Part shown: positions 1 to 7,281 of the stretch, in pieces | Position numbering within the stretch: position 1 is the first letter of the stretch | Layout of the letters: the number at the start of each line of letters is the position of its first letter | Position numbers and translations under genes: made by a program | Notes under the pieces: model-generated | Told to the model about the DNA's origin: nothing | The model's database searches: none | The model's input: only the letters and a program-made list of their open reading frames with translations | Assembly (NCBI GenBank): GCA_045657185.1 | Contig: JAZOSO010000174.1 | Location: 1 to 31,516, forward strand | DNA from: RGIG5270 sp045657185 | Lineage (GTDB): Bacteria; Verrucomicrobiota; Lentisphaeria; Victivallales; Victivallaceae | Direction: 5' to 3' | Length of the DNA stretch: 31,516 nucleotides

Positions 1-314
1 GGTTTGGGGCGGTATGCGGGACGGTTGTTGATAATAACAGTTTTTTGAGGAGGGGGCGGCGGTGGATTGTTGATGATTACGGTTTGAGCGGGGGCGGGTT
101 CCTGAATGATAACGGCAGGAGTTTGATTGACGACAACAGCTGGTGTGCCGGTCAGCAGTCTGACGCTGCTGTTGACGAGATTGATGATATCCGTTGCGAG
201 ACGGATGCCGTTGTTGTGTTCATGGTGATTGTGATGACGGTGGGGAGCTGCGAATGCACCTGCTGCACAAAATGCGATCACTGCGACGACGGTAGTTTTA
301 GCGAAAGTGTTCAT
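1..314 (-). CDS. Secreted His- and Pro-rich protein, 3' end beyond the window
   Basis: Partial gene: 104 codons are visible from an ATG at 314 to the window edge with no stop. An AAGGAG-type ribosome binding site lies about 6 bases upstream of the ATG. Residues 1-22 form a typical signal peptide (short polar start, hydrophobic core, cleavage near AFA-AP). The mature protein begins with a His cluster (H25, H27, H28, H30, H31, H33). From residue 60 on there are four copies of a short beta-strand-plus-proline unit (V60-P66, V68-P73, V79-P84, V93-P99), with a run of six prolines at 84-89. The protein is probably periplasmic or surface-exposed; the His cluster may bind metal, which is inference only. 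I do not recognise the family. It is divergent from the Cys-rich secreted protein at 593. The plus-strand reading frame across this region is a shadow. Confidence 0.72.
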   Translation of the reverse strand, partial: MNTFAKTTVVAVIAFCAAGAFAAPHRHHNHHEHNNGIRLATDIINLVNSSVRLLTGTPAVVVNQTPAVIIQEPAPAQTVIINNPPPPPPQKTVIINNRPAYRPK

Positions 315-371
315 AATTTTTCTCCTTTCTTAAGGTGTTTTTTTATTTTTAGGAACTTTTTTATTTTATTT

Positions 372-409
372 GCTAAATCTTTTAGCTTTCTAATAATTAA
401 GACGCTAAA
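372..409. repeat. Inverted/direct repeat cluster GCTAAA / TTTAGC
   Basis: GCTAAA (372-377) and TTTAGC (381-386) form a 6-bp inverted repeat with a 3-base centre, and a further GCTAAA lies at 404-409. The cluster sits in the AT-rich stretch upstream of the minus-strand gene starting at 314. It could be an operator; no regulator can be assigned. The rest of 315-592 is very AT-rich, and I see no gene in it. Confidence 0.35.
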
Positions 410-507
410 CTATTTAAAATATTGTGCAGTATTCATAAAAAAATATAAAAAAAATTGCATAATTTTTGATAATCAATTCTATTTGTTTGAATATCAAGGC
501 TTTATGA

Positions 508-535
508 TTGAAAAATATTTTGCGGAAAATATATT
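508..535 (+). promoter_or_regulatory. Sigma70-type promoter for the Cys-rich secreted protein
   Basis: TTGAAA (508-513), 16-base spacer, TATATT (530-535). Transcription would begin near 542, giving a leader of about 50 bases before the ATG at 593. Confidence 0.5.
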
Positions 536-592
536 TATCGTGGTTAACAGGGGAATATCATGGGATTTTCCCCGCAAAAAAAGGAGAAAAAT

Positions 593-1174
593 ATGAAACT
601 CACCAAAACCATCGTCGGTGCAATTCTCGTAATTGCAAGTATCAGCACTTTTGCTATGGGTTCAAGCTGTGACACCGCAGGCGCACAAAAAGACAAATGC
701 CATGACAAAGCTGTGAAGCATGCCAAAACCGCTAAAGGTGAAGCCGTTTGTCCGGTTACAATCTGGGCTGCAGAAGCTATCGGACCTGACGGCAAGGTTC
801 TTGACGAAGCGGTTATGATTTGGGAAACTGCTGACGGCAGCACATGGGTCGCAAAAAAAGTTAAACACGCCGCTGCAAATTACAACCATGCTCATGCTGT
901 AAAAACCGCTGACGGCAAAAAAGTTGAACCTATGACTTGCGCTGATGCCCGCTCGGATGCCAAAGATGCCAAAATGGATATTGTCAAATCCGCCGCTCCC
1001 TGCAAGGAAAAAGGTTCTGCCAAATGCGATGCTGTTGAGCATACCAAAAGCATAAACGGCAAAGCTGTCGTCTGCAGTTCCGCAGATAAGAAAAATGCAG
1101 ATAAAAAATTGACCGCCGAAGCAAAAAATAACGTTGCTGACGACGGTTACTTCCTCGTTATTGAAGAAGATTAA
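593..1174 (+). CDS. Secreted Cys/Lys-rich repeat protein, family unknown
   Basis: Encodes 193 residues. The ATG at 593 is preferred over the in-frame ATG at 560 because AAGGAGA at 581-587 is correctly spaced for it and because a clean signal peptide then starts the protein (MKLTK, hydrophobic core to F20, likely cleavage after A21). The mature part has seven cysteines (26, 36, 53, 116, 137, 145, 161), many lysines, and three related segments. Each has an Ala-Val pair, then Lys(-Thr or -Ser), then Gly and a Cys: C36-C53, H99-C116 and C145-C161. There is no lipobox before C26. The family is unknown; a periplasmic metal- or thiol-related role is conceivable but unproven. The gene stands alone, with its own promoter and a strong terminator. 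Confidence 0.75.
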   Translation: MKLTKTIVGAILVIASISTFAMGSSCDTAGAQKDKCHDKAVKHAKTAKGEAVCPVTIWAAEAIGPDGKVLDEAVMIWETADGSTWVAKKVKHAAANYNHAHAVKTADGKKVEPMTCADARSDAKDAKMDIVKSAAPCKEKGSAKCDAVEHTKSINGKAVVCSSADKKNADKKLTAEAKNNVADDGYFLVIEED

Positions 1175-1193
1175 AAATAATTGAATTGAAGCC

Positions 1194-1228
1194 GGAGGGG
1201 AAGAAAATTTTTCTTCTCCTCCTTTTTT
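1194..1228 (+). terminator. Rho-independent terminator
   Basis: A 13-bp stem (1194-1206 with 1210-1222, one G-U pair) with a 3-base loop is followed directly by six T (1223-1228). It ends the transcript of the gene at 593-1174. On the opposite strand there is no T tract, so it does not clearly serve the converging minus-strand operon. Confidence 0.85.
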
Positions 1229-1269
1229 ATTGTTTTACATTACTATTTACTGCCAAAGTCCGCTCTTTG

Positions 1270-2022
1270 TTAAAACTCGAATTCATCGTTGTCTTCGGCA
1301 ACAATTACAGGATATTTTACAAGTTTTCTGAATTCAGGCATCATTTTTGCTCTGCTTTCAGCAACATGCGAGAATATAAGTTTTCCGGGGTTTATCGCCT
1401 GAAAATATTTTATTTCCTGAAGCGGGTTGAAATGAGTCAATTCTGAAACACAGATATCTGCATCTTTGGCGGCGTTTACGGGAAAGTCGGAGCAATTCAT
1501 AGAGAGGTCGCCTGTATAGACAAATTTTTTCCCCTCTGCTTCAAAAACAAAACAATATGACGGCAGATAGCCGTCCTGCCACGGAATATGCCGGTTCGGA
1601 ATTGCGGAAACTTTCAGATATCCGTCATCATAAAACACCCCCTGTTTGATAATACGGAAGTTTATCATATCTTTATTTCTGCCGCGGAACTGAATTGCCA
1701 TGAGTTTTTCATAAGGCTCAACAGCATCGGGGGCGGGCAGCCAGATATCGGGAGTGTATTTACGGCGCGGATCTTTGCGCAGACTGTCTTTCATGCGGTT
1801 TTTGAGAAAACTTGTCAGACCGCCGAAGTGGTCTTCATGCATGTGTGAAATAAAAACAGCCTTTACATTATTGGCATCAATATCTTTTTGTACCATAGCA
1901 GATATGAGATGCGCCCCTGCATCAATAATATAATCGCCGTTGGCAGTCTGCAATACATAAGCTGCATTTCTGCGGGTCTTAGAAGGAGTTCCCGCTCCTG
2001 TTCCGAGAGTTATGAGTTTCAT
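1270..2022 (-). CDS. Metallo-beta-lactamase-fold hydrolase (RNase Z / PhnP-like)
   Basis: 250 residues. Shows the metal-binding signature H60-M-H-E-D-H65, then H145, D172 (YTGD) and H219 (FSHV), as in the RNase Z/PhnP branch of the superfamily. The N-terminus LGTGAGTPS is the usual first strand and loop of that branch. It is short for a classical tRNase Z (about 300 residues), and no exosite arm is obvious. The substrate is unknown; a phosphodiesterase or a small hydrolase linked to the sugar pathway are both possible. The protein is cytoplasmic, with no signal peptide. Its ATG overlaps the TGA of the DUF4838 gene by 4 bases (ATGA), and no ribosome binding site precedes it, so translation is probably coupled. 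It is the last gene of the 6239-1270 operon. Confidence 0.85.
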   Translation of the reverse strand: MKLITLGTGAGTPSKTRRNAAYVLQTANGDYIIDAGAHLISAMVQKDIDANNVKAVFISHMHEDHFGGLTSFLKNRMKDSLRKDPRRKYTPDIWLPAPDAVEPYEKLMAIQFRGRNKDMINFRIIKQGVFYDDGYLKVSAIPNRHIPWQDGYLPSYCFVFEAEGKKFVYTGDLSMNCSDFPVNAAKDADICVSELTHFNPLQEIKYFQAINPGKLIFSHVAESRAKMMPEFRKLVKYPVIVAEDNDEFEF

Positions 2023-4424
2023 CTTTTTTTTTTCGGATGTTTCACCAGCACGGCCATATCAACATAAATGGCGTTCTCTTTTTTTGAGCCGGGAACATAA
2101 GCGGGACCTGTAAATTTGATTGAAACCCATGCTTCATCCCAGGTGTTGTCTTCCGCTGTACCGTCAGTTTCAGCAAAAAGGCGGGTTGTCTGCGCCTGAA
2201 TTGCCCAGCCCTGTCCCCAGAAATAAGTTATGGGGTCAAGTTCAAGTCTGCCGGGGAAACGGTACCAGTGATATTTTTCGTCTGTATGAATGTTTTTCAG
2301 ACGCAAAGTCAGTTTCTTTTTGCCTTTGTGATTTCCCCATTTGAAAGTGGTGGTGCGGGATTTTTTGTTCGGCATCAGCTTATCAATACCGTGATAATCG
2401 GGATTTTTGTGGGCGGATTTGACAGCCATACCGATAATTGAGTCGGGATCTTTGACTTTTGCAGCTCCCAGTGTCGGCTGTGAACGGAAATCCATATAAG
2501 TAATCATGCGGAAACGTTCATTGGGAATATCCTTGAATTTTTCAGGACGGGGGAAATTAAGAGCTGCAGTTTTGAATTTTTCTTCAAATTCTTTATCTGC
2601 CTGCTTGTAATTTTTTGCAGGAATGCGGCGGATGTAAGCCTTTGCCAGAGTGCGGCACTCTTCAACAAGATTATCAATATTGATATTTTTTTCTGCAAAA
2701 GCCTTGCGGTAAAGCTCTCTCTGTGCCACTGCATACCAGATGAAGTTGATGCGTTCTGCATCAACGCGTTTGCGGTAAATGCTGTTTTCGGGCAGAGATT
2801 CAGAGAGTTTTTTCATATTCACATAGGTATTGCTCATAAATTCGGGAGTGAGATACTGCCAGTGAGATACCATTTGTGAATTCTGGCGGTTGGTCTGTTT
2901 GGCGACACCTTTGCGGATGTCGTTGAAAAGTTTGAACATCTCTTTGGCAGCAGGGCCGTAGTAATATTTGCAGTAGAGTTCAGCAAGTTCTTCTGTATTT
3001 TTTTCAGTATCCATAAGCAGCTGGGCATAGACAAAAAATGTCAGCTGAACAAAACTCTGCGGTGCAAATGCACTGGTTCCGTTTTCCAGAAAAACATCGG
3101 TGATATTGAGCTTGCGGAAGAAACGCAAATCACTCTGAATGGCATTGAAAATAGTATCAGGACGGGGCGGATTGTAATAGGAACCGCCGAGGTTGCCGTA
3201 ATCCCAAACTCCGAGGCGTTTTGCTTTTTTGCTCCAATTTTCAAAATAGCTGATACGGTCGGCATTCATCGGGTCAGTCAAAGGACGGAAACAGTCGCTT
3301 ACGGTGAATTTATCTGTCATTTGAATTATAACATTATCTGCCGGAGTAAATCTTTTCGGAGGAGCGGCAGAGACTTTGTAGCCGAAAGTACGGATGAAAA
3401 TATCGGGATATTCTTTTTTTATTTCATTGGCAATATAGTTGATAAAGTAAAGTAAAAGGTCAGTTTCAGAACCGTCTTTGTCAACAAATTTCAGACATTC
3501 GGGACATTTGCAGATATAGGCAATAGCATCGAGAGTGGAAATATCGTAAACAGTGGGCCACTCATCTTTGGGTATTGTTTCTCGATGTTTTTTAATCATT
3601 TTGCGCAGAGAATCAAGTGCGTGCTTTGCCATATCGCGATTGGACATACAGAGACTTCCGCGTTTTCGGAAGGCAATCGGCGGTTTGCGTTCCCCGTGAA
3701 TGTCCATATAGAAGTATTCGGGATGGGTTTTGAACATTTTGGGATTGACATACAGACTCAAAGAGTGGAACTGCGGTTCATGTCCGATATTGAATGAACT
3801 GTACTGCCAGACTTTGTCAGAATTGTAATGTTTACCGTTGATACCGTTGCGCAGCTTCCATTTTTTGTATGCTTCCATGACTGATTTGTCAACTTTGAGA
3901 TAGGTTTTGAGAATACTGTCCCAAATCATACGCCCCTGAAAAGCGGGCTTTTTCACTTCATCTGCAAGGTTGATTTTGAGTATTTTATGTTCGGGGACTG
4001 CATCCTGGTCAAAGGTAAGCGTATAGCAGCCGAATTTGTTGAGCAGCTGCCAGACGGCGTAAAAACTTCCTACCGGATTGCCGCCGGAGAGAATGAGGTT
4101 TTTACCTGCAGTTTTGATTACCCATGTTTCAGGAGTAAGTTCGGCAAAATCAACTTTGTTTTTGCGGGCAAAAGCACTTTGACCGATATAGATTGCCTTT
4201 TGTGAGGCGGAGACTTCTGCTTCAGGCACGATTTTGAAATCGGCGCCGGACATTTTGCCGAGATAATATCTGAGTTCGTCAGCAGCCTGACGGTCAAATT
4301 TTGCAAGTTTTTCCGGAAGTGCAATAACGTAATCGGTTTTGCCGTTTTCGGCAAATTTAAAATCTGCCGCATAGAGAGAAGCAGCCGACAACATAAGCAT
4401 TGCCAAATAGAATAATTTTTTCAT
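2019..4424 (-). CDS. Secreted DUF4838-domain protein, putative carbohydrate-active
   Basis: 801 residues. Signal peptide at residues 1-20 (MKKLFYLAML, cleavage near LYA-AD). Residues about 28-150 resemble the N-terminal alpha/beta domain of GH20/GH67-type enzymes (LRYYLGKMSG, a conserved SGG, and a segment near GSFYAVWQLL). DUF4838 follows at roughly 190-470, including the C-K-C-P-E-C cluster near residue 305. A helical region and a C-terminal beta domain complete the protein. DUF4838 proteins are abundant in polysaccharide-degrading bacteria, but their reaction is not established; an exo-acting glycoside hydrolase or a glycan-binding role is inferred. The ribosome binding site AAGGAAA lies 7-8 bases before the ATG. 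Third gene of the operon, 37 bases after the pseudopilin. The coding end contains a run of ten A just before the stop. Confidence 0.85.
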   Translation of the reverse strand: MKKLFYLAMLMLSAASLYAADFKFAENGKTDYVIALPEKLAKFDRQAADELRYYLGKMSGADFKIVPEAEVSASQKAIYIGQSAFARKNKVDFAELTPETWVIKTAGKNLILSGGNPVGSFYAVWQLLNKFGCYTLTFDQDAVPEHKILKINLADEVKKPAFQGRMIWDSILKTYLKVDKSVMEAYKKWKLRNGINGKHYNSDKVWQYSSFNIGHEPQFHSLSLYVNPKMFKTHPEYFYMDIHGERKPPIAFRKRGSLCMSNRDMAKHALDSLRKMIKKHRETIPKDEWPTVYDISTLDAIAYICKCPECLKFVDKDGSETDLLLYFINYIANEIKKEYPDIFIRTFGYKVSAAPPKRFTPADNVIIQMTDKFTVSDCFRPLTDPMNADRISYFENWSKKAKRLGVWDYGNLGGSYYNPPRPDTIFNAIQSDLRFFRKLNITDVFLENGTSAFAPQSFVQLTFFVYAQLLMDTEKNTEELAELYCKYYYGPAAKEMFKLFNDIRKGVAKQTNRQNSQMVSHWQYLTPEFMSNTYVNMKKLSESLPENSIYRKRVDAERINFIWYAVAQRELYRKAFAEKNINIDNLVEECRTLAKAYIRRIPAKNYKQADKEFEEKFKTAALNFPRPEKFKDIPNERFRMITYMDFRSQPTLGAAKVKDPDSIIGMAVKSAHKNPDYHGIDKLMPNKKSRTTTFKWGNHKGKKKLTLRLKNIHTDEKYHWYRFPGRLELDPITYFWGQGWAIQAQTTRLFAETDGTAEDNTWDEAWVSIKFTGPAYVPGSKKENAIYVDMAVLVKHPKKKR

Positions 4425-4461
4425 TTTTTTTCCTTTATAGTTATATGTAATTAAGTTAATT

Positions 4462-5151
4462 TCAGTTTAAATAGCCGAGATTTTTCCATTCTCCCGGCGG
4501 GTAACTTATATAATGTGCTTTCAATGCGGCACAAGATTCACCTTTATTAGGATATTTGAAATATTTGGCGGAACCGTCAAGGAATGTCATATTGAATCCT
4601 TTTGAATGACGGTCGTCCATGCTGAAACCCATGCCGTCCTGGAAATTACCATAACCGATTTTCATCATGGCGTCATCTGCACCGTATTGTTTTAAATCGG
4701 CGGCAAACATAACAGCAGAAGGCTGAATGAACAAGGTAATTTTTTTACTGGGATAATTTTTAGTTGTATCATTTATTTTCATTCCCATTGCCACTTCCCA
4801 GCCGATAGTCATATATTTATAAGTTTTGCCGTTAGCAGGGTCTGTCGGCTGATATGTCATCTCATACGGACGGCTCGGACATTCCCAGACGCCGTAACTT
4901 ATATACGGTCTGAGCAAATCCTGTACTTTCTTTTTTACATTTGCGCCCCATGCTCTGCCGCTCGGCACCCAGTCATCATTATCATCAATGTAATACATTA
5001 CGCCTGCTGCGAGATTTTTCATGTTTGACAGACAAGCTGCGCCGCGTCCTTTTTCTCTTGCCTGATTGAGTGCCGGCAGCAGCATACCTGCAAGAATGGC
5101 AATGATTGCGATTACTACTAAAAGTTCAATCAAGGTAAATTTGTTTTTCAT
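4462..5151 (-). CDS. Type II-secretion-like pseudopilin with H-X9-DG motif
   Basis: 229 residues. The N-terminus is a prepilin signal: the short leader MKNK, then Phe-Thr-Leu-Ile-Glu with the invariant Glu at +5, and a 20-residue hydrophobic helix. The residue before the Phe is Lys, not the usual Gly. Near the C-terminus His-(9 residues)-Asp-Gly matches the prepilin-type processing-associated H-X9-DG motif. Such proteins (also annotated as DUF1559-type) are found in large numbers in Planctomycetes and Lentisphaerae, and their individual roles are mostly unknown. The ribosome binding site AAGGA sits in the 11-base gap after the regulator gene, so the two are co-transcribed. Placed between a sugar-type regulator and a secreted DUF4838 protein, it may help secrete or display that protein (inference). 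Confidence 0.92.
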   Translation of the reverse strand: MKNKFTLIELLVVIAIIAILAGMLLPALNQAREKGRGAACLSNMKNLAAGVMYYIDDNDDWVPSGRAWGANVKKKVQDLLRPYISYGVWECPSRPYEMTYQPTDPANGKTYKYMTIGWEVAMGMKINDTTKNYPSKKITLFIQPSAVMFAADLKQYGADDAMMKIGYGNFQDGMGFSMDDRHSKGFNMTFLDGSAKYFKYPNKGESCAALKAHYISYPPGEWKNLGYLN

Positions 5152-5162
5152 AATATTTTCCT

Positions 5163-6239
5163 TTATCTGATTATAAGTTCAGGTGATATGTAAATATCTT
5201 TGCGATTTTCAACAGGAGTTTCTGCCATTTGTACAATAGCATCGGCAATAGAACCGGCATTGAAATCTATTGAGGCAAATGGCTGCGGACCTTCTCCGTG
5301 ACTCCACGGAGTATTGAATAATCCTGCAAAACAAATGTTTTTTGGGATTTGACCGCAGTTTTCAATAAGTTTTTTCATAAAGAAAACAACATTTGAATCA
5401 GTTGCAAAGAATCCGTCAGGCATATAACGGTCACAAGTTGATAAATAGACAAGCTGTTTGCGATGGTCTTTCTGCGAAGCCAAACAGCCGTCAATAATTG
5501 CAGTTTCCGGATTGATACCTCCCTCTGTCAATGCTTTTTTGAAGCCGTCAATAAACATTTTTTCTTTATGAATCATATAAAGTTCAGGTGTGATATGCGT
5601 TTTGAAATCAAAGAAATTCGGGAAGTAAACAGGTTTTTTGCATCCCTGTTCAATCAGATATCTGCCTCCGAGATAACCGGCTTTTTCATAATCAGGGAAA
5701 ACACCTTTCAGCGGCAGCCCTTTACAGTCTATTTTTTCTCCGAAAAGAATAGTATTCAGTTTGCACAATTCATTGAAGTAAGGTATTTTTGACTTCATGT
5801 ATGTATGCAGTAAAATAAGTTCCTGTTTTGAATTTGCCAGATTTTCAATTTTTTTCTGCAGAGCAGACAACTCTTGCGGACGGACATGAAAATTGTTGTG
5901 AAAAATTATGTTGGTGTTGACCGTACTGACAAAAAAATTACGGTTTTTGAGTTTGTTCAAAATATTCATGTATAAATCTTCATAAAAATGTCCGGATGTA
6001 CGCATTATGAGAGCAACATTTTCTTTGGCGTTTTCCTGCGCTCTGATAACTGTTCCTTTTTTACGGAAACGGTTAATACGGCCCTCGCTTTCAAGGATGG
6101 TGAGCACTGTACGGATAGTATTTCTGCCGCATTCAAATTGAATGGCAAGTTCTCTTTCTCCGGGTAGTTTATTTCCTGCAAAATAACCTTGCAGAATCAA
6201 ATCTCTTAAATCATCTGTAATTTTTTGAACCTTGCTCAT
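5163..6239 (-). CDS. GntR-type transcriptional regulator with LacI-like sensor domain
   Basis: 358 residues. Residues 1-67 are a GntR winged helix-turn-helix (pattern LPGERELA, then the recognition helix around GRNTIRTVL and a wing ending in KKGTVI). From about residue 72 to the end the sequence follows the periplasmic-binding-protein/LacI fold (ENVALIM start, ATDSNVVFFMKKL, FAGLFN, ending ISPELIIR), as in AraR-type regulators that bind sugars. It is the first gene of the operon with the pseudopilin, DUF4838 and hydrolase genes, so it probably controls them and itself in response to a glycan breakdown product. The effector is unknown. AAGGAA lies 7 bases before the ATG. Confidence 0.9.
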   Translation of the reverse strand: MSKVQKITDDLRDLILQGYFAGNKLPGERELAIQFECGRNTIRTVLTILESEGRINRFRKKGTVIRAQENAKENVALIMRTSGHFYEDLYMNILNKLKNRNFFVSTVNTNIIFHNNFHVRPQELSALQKKIENLANSKQELILLHTYMKSKIPYFNELCKLNTILFGEKIDCKGLPLKGVFPDYEKAGYLGGRYLIEQGCKKPVYFPNFFDFKTHITPELYMIHKEKMFIDGFKKALTEGGINPETAIIDGCLASQKDHRKQLVYLSTCDRYMPDGFFATDSNVVFFMKKLIENCGQIPKNICFAGLFNTPWSHGEGPQPFASIDFNAGSIADAIVQMAETPVENRKDIYISPELIIR

Positions 6240-6268
6240 AAAATTATTCCTTGATATTTGTCTGATTA

Positions 6269-6297
6269 AATATACTGCAAAATTTTTTCTTTGTCAA
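6269..6297 (-). promoter_or_regulatory. Near-consensus sigma70 promoter of the GntR/pseudopilin/DUF4838 operon
   Basis: TTGACA (6292-6297), a spacer of exactly 17 bases, TATATT (6269-6274). The predicted start near 6262 leaves a leader of about 23 bases before the regulator ATG at 6239. An 11-bp palindrome (CTTTG-T-CAAAG, 6289-6299) covers the -35 box. Confidence 0.75.
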
Positions 6298-6350
6298 AGG
6301 AACCAAAAACGATTTTTACTGCAAAATAAAAAAAGCATATAGAACCAAAA
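6273..6350 (-). promoter_or_regulatory. Tandem duplicated motif, candidate operator pair
   Basis: Read on the minus strand, TTTTGGTTC (6342-6350), 14 bases, ATTTTGCAGTA (6317-6327) recurs as TTTTGGTTC (6300-6308), 16 bases, ATTTTGCAGTA (6273-6283). Both conserved blocks are exact in both copies. The downstream copy brackets the -35 box and reaches the -10 box, the geometry expected of autorepression by the GntR/LacI-type regulator encoded just downstream. Which protein binds is inference. Confidence 0.55.
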
Positions 6351-6432
6351 GCCATTATTGCAGACAGGGCAGAAATTGTAATCTGATGAGCTATGAAAAA
6401 ATCAGATGTTTTGGGGATTGTACGGCGGCAAA

Positions 6433-7278
6433 TTATTTCAGCGGGACTCTGGAAATGAGGCGTATATCGGGGTAATCGGTTTTGAGGCGTTGAATATCAT
6501 CTTCATCAAGTTTGAGGTTTGCCGCATCAATATTATCTGACAGGTGTGCCGGATTTTGAGTGCTGCAGAGGGCGGTGACATTGTCTTGTGCAAAAAGCCA
6601 TGCAAGAGCCAGCTGTTGAAGAGAGACTTCATATTTTGAGCATAATTCATCTGTCAGCGTGCAGTCCGTCAGGTATTGCAGCGGTCGCCATGCTTGCAAA
6701 ATAACATCATTTTCCCGACAGAAAGCAAGCAAATCTTTCTCAGGTTCACGGCAGACGAGGCTGTATTCAACCTGATTTACAACTATAGGTGCATTTGAAA
6801 TCTGCATTGCGCGTTCAAGACGCTTGGTATTGAAATTACTTACCCCGATATTGAGAGCGATTTTCTGGTCTGCAAGTTCATTCAATGCTCCGACAGTTTC
6901 TTCCAGCGGAACTGCATCGTCAATCTGGTGATACAAATATAAATCAAAATGGTCGGTTTTCAGACGGTTGAGAGAATTTTCGGCGGCGCGCCAGACATCA
7001 TCACGGCGCAGATGAGTTTTCCATACTTTTGAGCAAACCTGATATGAGCTGCGCGGTACGCCGCGAAGAGCTGTTCCTATCAAAGTTTCAGCATAGCCGT
7101 CAGCGTAATATTCAGCAGTGTCGAGCCATGTTACTCCGTTTGAAACTGCATTTTCAATAGTTTCAATCTGTAAAGCGTCATTATTTTCTGGGTCGTGAAA
7201 TTCTCTGCCGCCGAACTTCCATGTGCCGAGACCGAGCAGCGGGAGTTCAAAACCGTTTTTGAGTTTTTTGCTGTTCAT
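6433..7278 (-). CDS. Aldo/keto reductase
   Basis: 281 residues, normal for the family. NAD(P)H-dependent carbonyl reductase with a TIM-barrel fold. The catalytic tetrad is visible: D53 and Y57 or Y58 in WLDTAEYY, K84 in CSKVWKTH, and H117 in LYLYHQ. GVSNFN and the C-terminal cofactor-loop region are also present. It starts 3 bases after the panB stop with no clear ribosome binding site, so translation is probably coupled. Position directly after panB suggests reduction of ketopantoate or ketopantoyl lactone, but the sequence alone does not fix the substrate. It is the last gene of the DtxR-panB operon. Confidence 0.9.
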   Translation of the reverse strand: MNSKKLKNGFELPLLGLGTWKFGGREFHDPENNDALQIETIENAVSNGVTWLDTAEYYADGYAETLIGTALRGVPRSSYQVCSKVWKTHLRRDDVWRAAENSLNRLKTDHFDLYLYHQIDDAVPLEETVGALNELADQKIALNIGVSNFNTKRLERAMQISNAPIVVNQVEYSLVCREPEKDLLAFCRENDVILQAWRPLQYLTDCTLTDELCSKYEVSLQQLALAWLFAQDNVTALCSTQNPAHLSDNIDAANLKLDEDDIQRLKTDYPDIRLISRVPLK

Positions 7279-7281
7279 AGA

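Noticed and set aside
560..592. Eleven extra codons before the Cys-rich protein
   Set aside because: The ATG at 593 has the ribosome binding site and starts a proper signal peptide; the extension includes the ribosome binding site itself.
45..596. Long plus-strand frame across the left edge
   Set aside because: It lies antisense to the signal-peptide gene at 1-314 and continues through AT-rich noncoding DNA; no ribosome binding site or recognisable domain.
6381..6407. Inverted repeat ATCTGAT/ATCAGAT after the aldo/keto reductase gene
   Set aside because: The loop of 13 bases is long and no T tract follows; it could be chance in AT-rich DNA.
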